64,000 nt of DNA, taken from the NCBI GenBank assembly GCA_963850095.1, contig CAWKJX010000009.1, positions 186,001-250,000 on the forward strand, given 5' to 3'. Of the stretch, positions 1 through 11,206 are shown in pieces (position 1 is the stretch's first letter; each line of letters opens with the position of its first letter). The stretch is from Bog-473 sp963850095. Its GTDB lineage: Bacteria > Actinomycetota > Acidimicrobiia > Acidimicrobiales > RAAP-2. A program made the translations under genes and the position numbers. The notes below the pieces were generated by a model. It did no database searches, was not told the DNA's origin, and was given only the letters and a program-made list of their open reading frames with translations.

Positions 1-914
1 CGCTCGTGCCACAGCGCCACGTCTTCCAGCCCGGCGCCCAGGTAGCCCCGGAGCAGGCGGGCCAGCCCGCACAGCCGCTCGGAGAGCACCGGGTTGCGCT
101 TGTGCGGCATGGACGAGCTGCCCTTCTGGCCGGCGCCGAAGGGCTCCTCCGCCTCGCCCAGCTCGCTCCGGGCCAGGTGCCGGATTTCGGTGCACATGAG
201 CTCGACGGTCGTCCCCACCGCCGCGCAGGCGTAGAGGTACTCGGCGTGGCGGTCCCGGGCGATGACCTGGGTGGCCGGCACCGGCACCAGCCCGAGGGCG
301 GCGCAGACCCGGGCCTCCACGGCGGGGTCGACGTTGGAATAGGTGCCGACGGCGCCCGAGAGCTTGCCCACGGCCACCGCCTGGCGGGCCGCCCGCAGGC
401 GGCGGCGGTCGCGGTCGGCCTGCAGGGCCCACAGGGCGAACTTGGCGCCGAACGTCGTCGGTTCGGCGTGCATGCCGTGGGTGCGCCCGGTGACCGGCAC
501 GTCGAGGAGCTCGAGCGCCCGCGCCTTGAGGGCGGCGACGAAAGCGTCGAGGTCGCGCAAGAGCAGGTCGGCCGACCGGGTCAGCGTGGCCGAGAGCGCC
601 GTGTCCACGACGTCGGAGGACGTCAGCCCGTAGTGGATCCACGAGCCGGCCGGCGCACCGATACGGTCCTGCACGACGTCGACGAAGGCGGCCACGTCGT
701 GATCGGTCACCTTCTCGCGCTCGAGCACCTCGGCCACGAACGCGTCGTCCACCGTGGGGGCCTTGGCCCGGCAGATGGCGGCGTCCTCCGCCGGCACGAC
801 GCCCAGCGCCGCCAGGGCCTCGGTGGCCAGGAGCTCGACCTCGAGCCAGAGCGAGAAGCGGGCCGTGTCGCTGAACAGGGCGGCCATGTCGGCCGGCGAG
901 TAGCGCGGAATCAC
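1..914 (-). CDS. purB: Adenylosuccinate lyase, partial (C-terminus beyond window)
   Basis: Purine biosynthesis enzyme that releases fumarate from SAICAR and from adenylosuccinate. About 304 N-terminal residues are visible, beginning MIPRYSPADMAALFSD; the rest lies left of the window. The fumarase/aspartase-family signature GSSSMPHKRNP, the flexible active-site loop, is present near base 110, and the TGRTHG substrate-binding stretch lies upstream of it. The start is a GTG at 914 that overlaps the purD stop in a GTGA tetranucleotide, so translation is probably coupled. It is the last visible gene of a purA-purD-purB run that commits carbon to AMP synthesis. Confidence 0.93.
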   Translation of the reverse strand, partial: MIPRYSPADMAALFSDTARFSLWLEVELLATEALAALGVVPAEDAAICRAKAPTVDDAFVAEVLEREKVTDHDVAAFVDVVQDRIGAPAGSWIHYGLTSSDVVDTALSATLTRSADLLLRDLDAFVAALKARALELLDVPVTGRTHGMHAEPTTFGAKFALWALQADRDRRRLRAARQAVAVGKLSGAVGTYSNVDPAVEARVCAALGLVPVPATQVIARDRHAEYLYACAAVGTTVELMCTEIRHLARSELGEAEEPFGAGQKGSSSMPHKRNPVLSERLCGLARLLRGYLGAGLEDVALWHE

Positions 915-2191
915 GAGACCTCCCGCACCGGCTCCGAGTCGGCCGCCGCCCGCGCGATGTCGTGTCGCAGCTGCATGCCTTCGAAGTCGATGGGCGCCGC
1001 CGCCTCGTACGCGTTGGCCCGCGCCGCGGCCAGCGTCGGTGCGACCGCCGTCACGCAGAGGACGCGCCCGCCCGCGGTGTGGAACTCGCCGTCAGGGTCG
1101 TGGCGGCGCGTGCCGGCGTGGAAGACCGTGGCGCCCTCCACCGCGGCCACGGAGCGGCCATCGGGCTGCAGGCCCTCGATGGGATCGCCCAGGCGCGGGT
1201 GATCGGGGTAGCCGGCGGACGCCAGCACCACGCCCACCGCGGCCTGGTCCGAGAAGGTGGGCGGGGCCACCTCGTCGAGGCATCCCTCGGCCACGGCCAG
1301 GAAGAGCTCGGCCGCGTCCGACGCCAGGAGGGGCAGGACGACCTGGGCCTCGGGGTCACCGAAGCGCACGTTGTACTCAATGACCTTCGGCCCCTCGGGC
1401 GACAGCATCAGCCCGGCGTAGAGGACGCCGCGGTAGTCGATGCCACGCCGGACGAGCTCGGCCACCAGCGGCCGCACGCAGGCCTCCATAATTTCGTCGA
1501 CCGCCGACGCGTCGACGCGGGGCATCGGCGCGTACGCCCCCATGCCGCCCGTATTCGGCCCCTGGTCACCGTCGCGTATCCGCTTGAAGTCCTGGGCCGG
1601 CACCAGCGGCACGGCTCGCACCCCGTCGCACAGCACCAGCAGCGAGCACTCCTCCCCGGCCAGGCCCTCCTCAATGACGACGTTGCGGCCGGCGTCGCCG
1701 AACGCGGCACCCGACAGCTTGGCCGCGACGTCCTCCTTGGCCTCGTCGAGCGTCCCGGCCACCAGCACGCCCTTCCCGGCGGCCAGCCCGTCGGTCTTTA
1801 TCACCCACGGTCCCGGCAGGGTCTCGAGGTAGGCCACCGCGTCCGCCGCCTGCAGCGCGTCGAAGGTGGCGAAGCGCGCCGTCGGCACGCCCGCCGCGCT
1901 GAGCACCTCCTTCATGAAGGCCTTGGACCCTTCGAGCAGGGCACCGTCGGCTCCCGGCCCCAGCACAGCCCGGCCCGCCCCCCGCAGGCGGTCGGCCAGC
2001 CCCGCCACCAGCGGGGCCTCGGGGCCTACGACGTAGAGGTCGGCCTTCACCTCCTCGACCGGGTCGTCGGTCACCGTGATCGGCGGGGCCATGCCCGGGT
2101 TGCCGGTCGTCACCACGACGTCGGCCGTGCGCGCCAACACGTGGGCGAGCGCGTGCTCGCGCCCTCCGCTGCCGACGACGCAGACCCTCAC
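911..2191 (-). CDS. purD: Phosphoribosylamine--glycine ligase (GAR synthetase)
   Basis: ATP-grasp enzyme that joins glycine to 5-phosphoribosylamine, the second step of purine synthesis. The 426-residue product has the usual length. It opens with the family signature MRVCVVGSGGREHALAH, has the ATP-grasp region KTDGLAAGKGVLVA and the metal-binding VIEYNVRFGDPEAQ motif. The GTG start at 2191 overlaps the purA TGA (GTGA), and its own stop overlaps the purB GTG in the same way, so the three genes read as one translationally coupled operon. Confidence 0.96.
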   Translation of the reverse strand: MRVCVVGSGGREHALAHVLARTADVVVTTGNPGMAPPITVTDDPVEEVKADLYVVGPEAPLVAGLADRLRGAGRAVLGPGADGALLEGSKAFMKEVLSAAGVPTARFATFDALQAADAVAYLETLPGPWVIKTDGLAAGKGVLVAGTLDEAKEDVAAKLSGAAFGDAGRNVVIEEGLAGEECSLLVLCDGVRAVPLVPAQDFKRIRDGDQGPNTGGMGAYAPMPRVDASAVDEIMEACVRPLVAELVRRGIDYRGVLYAGLMLSPEGPKVIEYNVRFGDPEAQVVLPLLASDAAELFLAVAEGCLDEVAPPTFSDQAAVGVVLASAGYPDHPRLGDPIEGLQPDGRSVAAVEGATVFHAGTRRHDPDGEFHTAGGRVLCVTAVAPTLAAARANAYEAAAPIDFEGMQLRHDIARAAADSEPVREVS

Positions 2192-3471
2192 GCGGTGACG
2201 AAGGAAACGGTCTGCTCGCGCCCGGGGCCCACGCCGACGAGGCCGACGGGGACGCCGATCTGATCGGACAGGAACGCGATGTAGTCACGGGCTGCGGCCG
2301 GCAGGTCCGCCGGCGAGGTCGCCGCGGTGAGATCGGTGCGCCAGCCGGGCAGCTCCTCGTAGACGGGCACCACCTTGTGGAACGTCGACTGGTGGTAGGG
2401 CAGGTGGGTGTAGCGGATGCCGTCGGCCTCGTAGGCCACGCAGACCTTGACCGACTCGAAGGTGTCGAGGACGTCGAGCTTGGTCAACGCCACCTCGGTC
2501 ATGGAATTCAGGCGGACGGCTTGGCGCAACATGACCGCGTCGAACCACCCGCAGCGGCGCTTGCGCCCGGTGTTGGTGCCGTACTCGTGGCCCCGCTCGC
2601 ACAGCAGCTCGCCCACGTCGTTCTCCTGCTCGGTCGGGAAGGGGCCGGCACCGACCCGGGTGACGTAGGCCTTGGCGATGCCGATCACCCGCTCAATGTC
2701 CCGTGGCCCCAGGCCGCTGCCGGTGCAGGCCCCGCCGGCCACCGGGTTCGACGAGGTGACGAAGGGGTAGGTGCCGTGGTCCAGGTCGAGGAAGGTGGCC
2801 TGCGCCCCTTCCAGGAGGACCTGGCGGCCCTGGTCGAGGGCGTCGTGCACCATGCCGACGGTGTCACCCACCATGGGTTCGATCCGCGGCGCGTACTCGC
2901 CCAGGTAGTGGTCCGCGATCTCGGCGGCCGACAGCGGCAACCGGTTGTAGACCTTGGCCAGGACGGCGTTCTTCTCCTTCAGGGCGACGTCGAGCTTCTG
3001 GCGGAAGATCTTGGGATCGAAGAGGTCCTGGACCCGCAGCCCGACGCGGGTCGCCTTGTCGGCGTAGGCCGGCCCAATGCCGCGCTTGGTCGTCCCCAGG
3101 GCGTTCTTGCCCAAGAAGCGCTCGCTCACCCGGTCGAGCTCCTGGTGGTACGGCATGATCAGGTGGGCGTTGCCGCTCACCACCAGGCGGCTGGTGTCGA
3201 CGCCGCGCGAGGACAGGCTGTCGAGCTCCTCCAGGAGAACGGCCGGGTCGACGACCACGCCGTTGCCGATGACCGGGGTGATGTGCTCGTAGAGGATGCC
3301 GCTCGGGACGAGCTGCAGGGCATAGGCCTCGCCGTTGACCACAATGCGGTGACCGGCGTTGTGGCCGCCCTGGTAGCGCACGACCATGTGCATCCCCGAG
3401 GCAATCCGGTCGGTGAACTTCCCCTTGCCCTCGTCGCCCCACTGGGTTCCGACCACCACGGTTGCGGGCAC
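2188..3471 (-). CDS. purA: Adenylosuccinate synthetase
   Basis: GTP-dependent ligation of aspartate to IMP, the first committed step to AMP. The 427-residue protein begins with the diagnostic GTQWGDEGKGK P-loop, followed by the catalytic GGHNAGH region and TTKRGIGPAYADK. The start is a GTG preceded by GGAGAAG at a good ribosome-binding distance. It is the first gene of the purA-purD-purB operon. A palindrome sits in the presumed promoter about 50 bases upstream. Confidence 0.97.
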   Translation of the reverse strand: MPATVVVGTQWGDEGKGKFTDRIASGMHMVVRYQGGHNAGHRIVVNGEAYALQLVPSGILYEHITPVIGNGVVVDPAVLLEELDSLSSRGVDTSRLVVSGNAHLIMPYHQELDRVSERFLGKNALGTTKRGIGPAYADKATRVGLRVQDLFDPKIFRQKLDVALKEKNAVLAKVYNRLPLSAAEIADHYLGEYAPRIEPMVGDTVGMVHDALDQGRQVLLEGAQATFLDLDHGTYPFVTSSNPVAGGACTGSGLGPRDIERVIGIAKAYVTRVGAGPFPTEQENDVGELLCERGHEYGTNTGRKRRCGWFDAVMLRQAVRLNSMTEVALTKLDVLDTFESVKVCVAYEADGIRYTHLPYHQSTFHKVVPVYEELPGWRTDLTAATSPADLPAAARDYIAFLSDQIGVPVGLVGVGPGREQTVSFVTA

Positions 3472-3510
3472 GCGTCTTCTCCGTTCGCTCGTCGCTTCGG
3501 ATTACGCACC

Positions 3511-3540
3511 AGTGTACCCGCCCCGAATCGGGGCCACGAA
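3511..3540 (-). promoter_or_regulatory. Candidate purA promoter with palindrome in the spacer
   Basis: On the minus strand a TACACT -10-like hexamer (3516-3511) and a weak TTCGTG -35 (3540-3535) are 18 bases apart. The spacer holds the palindrome GCCCCGA-A-TCGGGGC (3520-3534). An inverted repeat between the promoter elements is a classic repressor position, but no regulator is identified and GC-rich palindromes arise easily by chance. Confidence 0.35.
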
Positions 3541-3634
3541 GTTGGGGTGGTTTCATCCCCACCAGCCCCGGGGTATGCCCCACAAGGCGCGGCCGGCGGC
3601 CGGCGGGCGGCGGAGAGGGTGAAAGGGGTGGGCG

Positions 3635-4225
3635 ATGGCGTACGACCTGGACCGGGTCCGCGTGGCCTTCGTCGTGGCCAACCGCGGCGTCGAGGAGGCG
3701 GAGTTGGTCCGGCCCTGGCACGCCGTGGTCGATGCCGGCGCGGAGGCCGAGCTGTTGGCACCGCTCGAGGGCCTGGCCCAGACGGTGCGCAGCTGCACCC
3801 CGGTCACCCGCTTCCCGGTGGACCGGGTGACCGACGACGCCCGGGCCGCCGACTACGACGCCGCCGTGCTCCCGGGCGGCGTGGCCAATGCGGACGAGCT
3901 GCGCACCGACGCCGCCGCGGTGGACTTCCTCATGGCCATGTTCGAGGCGGGCAAGCTGGTGGCGGCGGTGTCCCACGGCGTGTCACCGCTCATCGACGGT
4001 GATCTGCTGACGGGTCGCACCGTCACCTCGTGGCCCAGCCTGCAGACCGACGTGCGCAATGCCCGCGCCACCTGGGTCGACCGCGAGGTCGTCGTCTGCC
4101 GGCGGGGCATCAACACCATTCTCACCAGCCGGCGGGCCGGGGACCTCGGCGCCTTCTGTCGGCAACTGACGCGGGAGCTGGCGCCTCCCGGCGGGGCGCC
4201 GGAGGCGACGGTGGTCCGGTCGTGA
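3635..4225 (+). CDS. DJ-1/PfpI superfamily protein with Ser replacing the catalytic Cys
   Basis: The 196-residue protein matches the PfpI branch of the glutamine-amidotransferase-like fold: the N-terminal strand RVRVAFVVANRGVEEAEL, the central DYDAAVLPGGVANAD, and the C-terminal GRTVTSWPSLQTDVRNA and DLGAFCRQL segments. In the nucleophile elbow, where PfpI proteins have a Cys before His-Gly, the sequence reads AAVSHGVSPL, so residue 113 is Ser (codon TCC at 3971-3973). Family members act as peptidases, glyoxalases or chaperones; with Ser here classical Cys chemistry is not expected. The ATG is preceded by a GGAGAGGGTG-type ribosome site. It is divergent from purA and stands alone. Confidence 0.85.
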   Translation: MAYDLDRVRVAFVVANRGVEEAELVRPWHAVVDAGAEAELLAPLEGLAQTVRSCTPVTRFPVDRVTDDARAADYDAAVLPGGVANADELRTDAAAVDFLMAMFEAGKLVAAVSHGVSPLIDGDLLTGRTVTSWPSLQTDVRNARATWVDREVVVCRRGINTILTSRRAGDLGAFCRQLTRELAPPGGAPEATVVRS

Positions 4226-4413
4226 GGTAGTCGTGAGGTAGCCGCCCGACCGACCGACGGGCCGCCGCGAATCGGTCCCGAGGTAGGCCGAGCCCACCAC
4301 ACCAGGCAGCATGGCGCGCCCGCCGACCCGCCGGTGACCGGCCCGCCCCGACCGTCGGGCCATGCACCGTGGATTATGGTTCCGCCACGGCGGCGCGACC
4401 CGAAGGAGCGGCC

Positions 4414-5673
4414 ATGCGTGTGACTCGGTGGCTCGGCTTCGGCGCCTGCCTCGGTTCGATGGTCCTCCTCGGAGCCCCTGCGCTCGCCCCAGCCGGCGCG
4501 GCGCCGCCCCCCGACCAGGCGATGGACTCAACGACCCTCACCAACGCCGCCTTCGGCGACGCCACGGTGGGGTCGCTGGCCGGTCCGATCGACTTCGTCA
4601 TCACGAACGACGGCCTCGCGGCCGACGATATCAGCGGCTTCACGTTCGGCGGGACCGATCCGGACGACTTCCTCGCGGTGATCCCCGACTACTGCAGCGA
4701 CCTCCTGCCCGCCGAGGCCTGTGACATTCAACTCGGGTTCCTGCCCGGCGCGCTGGGCCCCCGCAGCGCCACCGGCACCGTCGTCGACACCTCGTCGAAT
4801 CCGCCGACCATCACCATGGAGGGCACCGGCACCGAGGGCTACTACGTCGCCACGGCCAACGGGGCCGTGCACACCTTCGGTGACGCCACGTCACAGGGTG
4901 ACGCCTCGACCCTCAGTCTGAAGAAGCCCATCGTCGGCCTGGCCGGCACCGGCGACGACGACGGCTATTGGCTCACGGCCTCCGACGGCGGCATCTTCAA
5001 CTACGGCGACGCCCAGTTCGAGGGCTCGGCCGGCTCCCTGCCCCTCAACAAGCCCATCGTGGGCATGGCGAGCTCGGGCTCGGGTCTCGGGTACTGGCTG
5101 GTCGCCTCCGACGGCGGCATCTTCAACTACGGCGACGCCGGCTTCGACGGCTCGGCCGGCGGCCTCCGCCTGAACAAGCCCATCGTCGGCATGGCACCCA
5201 CCCCCGACGGCGGGGGCTATTGGCTCGTCGCCTCCGACGGCGGCATCTTCAACTACGGCGACGCCGGCTTCTTCGGCTCGGCCGGGTCGCTCCCGCTCAA
5301 CGCGCCCATCGTCGGCATGGCGCCCACCCCCGACGGCGGGGGCTATTGGCTCGTCGCCTCCGACGGCGGCATCTTCAACTACGGCGACGCCGGCTTCTTC
5401 GGCTCGGCCGGGTCGCTCCACCTCAACGCGCCCATTGTCGGCATGGCGCCCACCCCCGACGGGGGCGGCTACTGGTTCGTGGCTTCCGACGGCGGCGTCT
5501 TCAATTACGGCGACGCCCCGTTCTACGGGAGCGCGGGGGCGGGGTCGGTGGACAACGCGATCGCCCTGGCCAGCACCGGCGGCCCCACCCTGCAGGCCAT
5601 CGTCGATGCCCCGGCCTTCAGGACCCGGGTGCTCCAGAGCTTCGGGGACCGTGAGCACGGATACGCCTGGTGA
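4414..5673 (+). CDS. Secreted protein with choice-of-anchor-D/ASH-like domain and six 42-aa repeats
   Basis: Predicted extracellular protein of 419 residues. I chose the ATG at 4414 because an AAGGAG ribosome site lies just before it and a signal peptide (Arg-rich start, LGSMVLLGAPALAPAGA) follows directly. Residues about 35-125 resemble an ASH/choice-of-anchor-D domain (VGSLAGPIDFVITNDG ... GTGTE). Then come six tandem units of 42 residues with the core ASDGGIFNYGDA and PIVGMAPTPDG; several units are nearly identical at DNA level (126-base periodicity around 5050-5550). The repeat probably forms a beta-rich solenoid or propeller for surface binding, as inference. The neighbouring convergent gene carries the same repeat. 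No catalytic domain is visible. Confidence 0.8.
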   Translation: MRVTRWLGFGACLGSMVLLGAPALAPAGAAPPPDQAMDSTTLTNAAFGDATVGSLAGPIDFVITNDGLAADDISGFTFGGTDPDDFLAVIPDYCSDLLPAEACDIQLGFLPGALGPRSATGTVVDTSSNPPTITMEGTGTEGYYVATANGAVHTFGDATSQGDASTLSLKKPIVGLAGTGDDDGYWLTASDGGIFNYGDAQFEGSAGSLPLNKPIVGMASSGSGLGYWLVASDGGIFNYGDAGFDGSAGGLRLNKPIVGMAPTPDGGGYWLVASDGGIFNYGDAGFFGSAGSLPLNAPIVGMAPTPDGGGYWLVASDGGIFNYGDAGFFGSAGSLHLNAPIVGMAPTPDGGGYWFVASDGGVFNYGDAPFYGSAGAGSVDNAIALASTGGPTLQAIVDAPAFRTRVLQSFGDREHGYAW

Positions 5674-5710
5674 GCCGGTAGCGGCCCGACCACCCGTCCC
5701 CTCCCCGGGG

Positions 5711-5765
5711 GTCGCCCCTCCGGCCGCGGGCCCGAGGGGACGGGGCCACGGGCCGGAGGGGCGAC
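5711..5765. terminator. Bidirectional terminator-like stem between convergent genes
   Basis: GTCGCCCCTCCGGCC (5711-5725) is repeated as its exact reverse complement at 5751-5765, giving a perfect 15-bp stem with a 25-base loop. It lies between the stop codons of two convergent repeat-protein genes. There is no T-tract, as is common in high-GC actinobacteria. Confidence 0.6.
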
Positions 5766-5776
5766 AGACTGGACTC

Positions 5777-7454
5777 CTACGAGTAGACCTGGACCTCGGA
5801 GATGTTCATGTTGGAGGGGTTCGGCGTGCTCGACGACAGGGCGGTGTGCCAGCCCGAAGTGGACGACGAGGCGACCTGCAGCTCAATGATCAGGTAGTAG
5901 GCCTGGGCGGAAACCGAGCTGCTGTTCACCGAGTACACCTTCTGGCCGTTGAAGTAGGTCGTGACCGACTGGCCCGGGATGTACTGGAAGCCGTAGGTGT
6001 TGTAGCCGGCGGTGATGTTGGTGCCGCCCGGGGTGGTCCACACGTTCTGCTGCTGGCCCGAACCGAGGAAGAGGTCGGAGTGGCCCTGATCGTTGGGGTT
6101 CGACCCCTTCCAACCGCCCTCGAGACCGTCGAACTCCTGGGCCGAGCTCTTCGGCAGGAACCAGAGTGCGGGCCACATGCCGTCGGAGGTGTCGGGCATC
6201 TGGGCCTCGATCTGCACGTACCACCCGGTGGAGGGCAACGTGAAATTGGAGGTCACGGTGCCCGACACCCAGCCGAAGCCCTTGGCGTAGCCGGCGTCGG
6301 AAGAGGTGGTCGGGCGGGCCGAGAGCGTCAGGCCGTTACCGACGATGGCCTGCGACGGGGCCCAGTAGGCCGCTTGGTTGGACCCGGCCGACGAGTCCCC
6401 GGCGGGCAGGCTCTCGTCGTTCCAGACCGAGCCCGGAGCGAGCTCGGAGCGTCCAGTTCGTGTCGAGCGACGAGCCCGAGAAGGTGTCGTCGAAGGTCAT
6501 CTGGGTGGCCGAGTAGCCGGCGGGCGGGGTCATGCTGTGGGCCCCCCCGAAGCTCAGGATGGAAAGAGCGGATCCGACCACGGGCTTGACGAGCGCCATG
6601 CCGTTGGCGCCGAACGAGGCGGCGTCACCATGGGAGTACACGGCGCCGTTGCTGGCCGCTTCCCAGTAGCCCTTCCCGTCCGTCGTGGCCGTGATGGCGC
6701 TGACCGGGGCCAGGACCAGTGCGGGGGTCGACCCGTAGAACGCGGCGTTGCCGAAGGAGAAGATGCCGCCGTCGGAGGCCACCAGCCAGTAGCCGCCCCC
6801 GTTGGAGCTCGCCGCCATGCCGACCACGGGCTTGTTCAGACGGATGCTGCCCGTCGAGCCGAAGAAGGCGGCATCGCCGTAGGAGAAGATGCCGCCGTCG
6901 GAGGCCACCAGCCAGTAGCCCTTTCCGTCGGGGGTGGACTGCATGGCGACGATGGGCTTGTTGAGGTGGAGGCTGCCCGTCGAGCCGAAGAAGGCGGCGT
7001 CGCCGTAGGAGAAGATGCCGCCGTCGGAGGCCACCTCCCAGTAGCCCTTGCCGTCGGGGGTCGACGCCATGCCGACCACGGGGGCGTTGAGGTGCTTGCC
7101 GCCCATGGAGCCGAAGAAGGCGGCATCGCCGTAGGAGAAGATGCCGCCGTCGGACGCGTCCTCCCAGTAGCCGAGGCCGTCGGGGGTGGGCGCCATGCCG
7201 ACGACGGGCGAGGCGAGCCACTTGCCGCCGGCCGAACCGTAGAAGGGCGCACCGCCCATGCTGAAGATCCCTCCGTCGGAGGCCACCAGCCATTCGGCCG
7301 GCGTCGAGCTGGCGCCGGCCGGGTTCGAGCCCGAGGTGGTCAGCGCCGTCGTCACGGTGGCGGTGAAGCCGAGTGCGACGCCGAGGAGCGCCAGACCGAG
7401 TCGCGGCAGTACGTGCCTTCTTGACGCGGACGCGAAAGGACGCGCGTAGTTCAC
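5777..7454 (-). CDS. Secreted repeat protein with C-terminal GH16 glycoside hydrolase domain (frameshifted)
   Basis: Probable extracellular endo-glucanase or related GH16 enzyme. Start: GTG at 7454 after an AGGGGG ribosome site, followed by a signal peptide (RLGLALLGVALGFTATVTTAL). Six 42-residue repeats follow (core ASDGGIFSYGDAAFFGS, 7330-6560). A GH16 fold then begins with MTFDDTFSGSSLDTNW. Around 6437-6455 the frame changes; the next frame continues without a stop as VWNDESLPAGD and contains WPALWFLP and the catalytic EFDGLE, which fits the GH16 E-x-D-x-x-E nucleophile/acid pattern. It ends NISEVQVYS. Homology is uninterrupted across the break, so a sequencing error is likelier than a dead gene. 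The substrate cannot be told. Confidence 0.78.
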
Positions 7455-8163
7455 GATGAGAATCCCCCTGTTTCGGTTGTCCCGGTCCCCTGGCCACGAG
7501 AACCTGCACCGCGGCAACGAGAGTCACCAACGGGTCCTGCCGTCACGTCATGTAGAAAATTCGCCGAAGACTTCGCGGTCGAGGCACGCCGACGCACACC
7601 TGGGTCCGAGCCGGTCCGCATGCACGACGCGGCCATGGGAGGGGGTGCGGTGGACGGTGGTGTCGTCAATGCGTTTTCCTGTCGAAGAGGTCGGTGTCGT
7701 GGATGCGCGGCCAGTTCGGCCAGCCAACGCACTGACGTGGATGAGCTCGGGAACCCGGCGGTCGAAGTCCGTTGCGCGATACCCACGCAGTAGTTGTCGG
7801 CGAATTGCTGCTAGGTAATCACCGTTTTTTTCGGTGCGTGGGCCGTTGCGGCACGCGTTTCCCCAGGTCAGAGCGTTGTTCCCAGGTCAACCTTTTGCGC
7901 GACTTTTAGGGCCTCTTAAGAGTGCGTTGTAGATGAACGGCCCGCGACGAGCCCGCGAAGTCCAATGTGAACGCCTCGTAACTGGTCGCACATCGCTTCT
8001 TAACAGTCCATCCCGTCGTGCTCGGTCGTCACGCGTGCGAACGGGCCTGCTTCGACGCCGGCGCCGCACATGGGAAACCGGGACCGTACGGGGACACGAG
8101 TTTCGCGGGGAACGCACGCGCGGCGTCACGGCGGCACACCAGGCAGAATGCGGGCCTCCGTTG
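7455..8163. other. Gene-free region upstream of the GH16 gene and downstream of clpB
   Basis: No convincing coding sequence is seen. The stretch contains a short CACCG-T7-CGGTG hairpin (7820-7836), a pair of direct repeats (7855-7889), a CTCTTAAGAG palindrome (7913-7922) and locally lower GC than its surroundings, all consistent with promoter or regulatory DNA. Open frames here lack homology or ribosome sites. Confidence 0.4.
7855..7889. repeat. Two tandem direct repeats sharing CCCAGGTCA
   Basis: GCGTTTCCCCAGGTCA at 7855-7870 is followed two bases later by GCGTTGTTCCCAGGTCA at 7873-7889. The CCCAGGTCA cores are 19 bases apart, roughly two helical turns, so a dimeric or cooperative DNA-binding protein could use them. 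No function is established. Confidence 0.4.
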
Positions 8164-8205
8164 CGACACGCACCCGGGCGGGTTGGCTCGCCGCGGGTCG
8201 TGTCG
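8164..8205 (-). terminator. Hairpin directly after the clpB stop codon
   Basis: CGACACG-c-ACCC (8164-8175) pairs with GGGT-CGTGTCG (8195-8205), an 11-bp stem with one bulged base and a GC-rich loop, ending at the base next to the clpB stop. This fits a terminator for the heat-shock operon, although no T-run follows. Confidence 0.45.
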
Positions 8206-10701
<2,496 letters not shown>

Positions 10702-10774
10702 GGGTGTTCTCTCCCTCGGCCTGTCGGCCGCTTCGTCTCTCGCTCGCCCGATCCGTCCCGGGCCCGTCCGTCGC

Positions 10775-11206
10775 TCACGTCTCGGTACCCGGGCGGCGCC
10801 GGAACGGCAGCGGCGCCTGGCGCAGTGGCACCAGGTCGCGCCGGTACTGGCGGTGGGTGGCCGCCACGGCGTCGACCGCCCGGGCCTGCACCTCGGCCAG
10901 CTCGGCTTGCAGCTGGGCCACCTCGGCCTCGAGCTGGAGCACCCGACGCACCCCCTCGAGGTTGAGTCCGGTCGCCGTCAGCTCCTGAATGTGGCGCAAC
11001 CGCTCCAGGTCGCGCTCGGAGAACCGCCGGCTCCCGCCGCTGGTGCGCGACGGGTCCAGCAGGCCCTTGCGCTCGTAGATGCGCAGCGTCTGCGGGTGCA
11101 TGCCGGTCAGCTCGGCCGCCACCGAAATGACGTAGACGGCCGTGTTGGCGTCACGGCCCAGGCCCGACCCGGGGCGGCGTCCGGCCTCGCCGGCCACGCT
11201 GCTCAC
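10775..11206 (-). CDS. hspR: HspR, MerR-family heat-shock repressor
   Basis: A 143-residue MerR-type regulator. The helix-turn-helix is ISVAAELTGMHPQTLRIYERKGLLDPSRTSGG split over residues about 27-58, followed by the wing, FSERDLERLRHI, and a C-terminal coiled coil (EAEVAQLQAELAEVQA). This is the HspR pattern, which binds HAIR elements with DnaK as co-repressor. The start is a GTG overlapping the dnaJ stop (GTGA). A HAIR-like site lies in the dnaK promoter, so autoregulation of the whole operon is expected. Confidence 0.93.
   Translation of the reverse strand: MSSVAGEAGRRPGSGLGRDANTAVYVISVAAELTGMHPQTLRIYERKGLLDPSRTSGGSRRFSERDLERLRHIQELTATGLNLEGVRRVLQLEAEVAQLQAELAEVQARAVDAVAATHRQYRRDLVPLRQAPLPFRRRPGTET

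Noticed and set aside
4900..5560. Possible CRISPR-like or minisatellite array from the 126-base periodicity
   Set aside because: The period is a multiple of three, units encode the 42-residue protein repeat in frame, and there are no spacers.
5435..6589. 384-residue plus-strand frame spanning the gene junction and GH16 region
   Set aside because: Runs through a terminator stem and is the antisense of the GH16 domain; Arg/Gly-rich without motifs.
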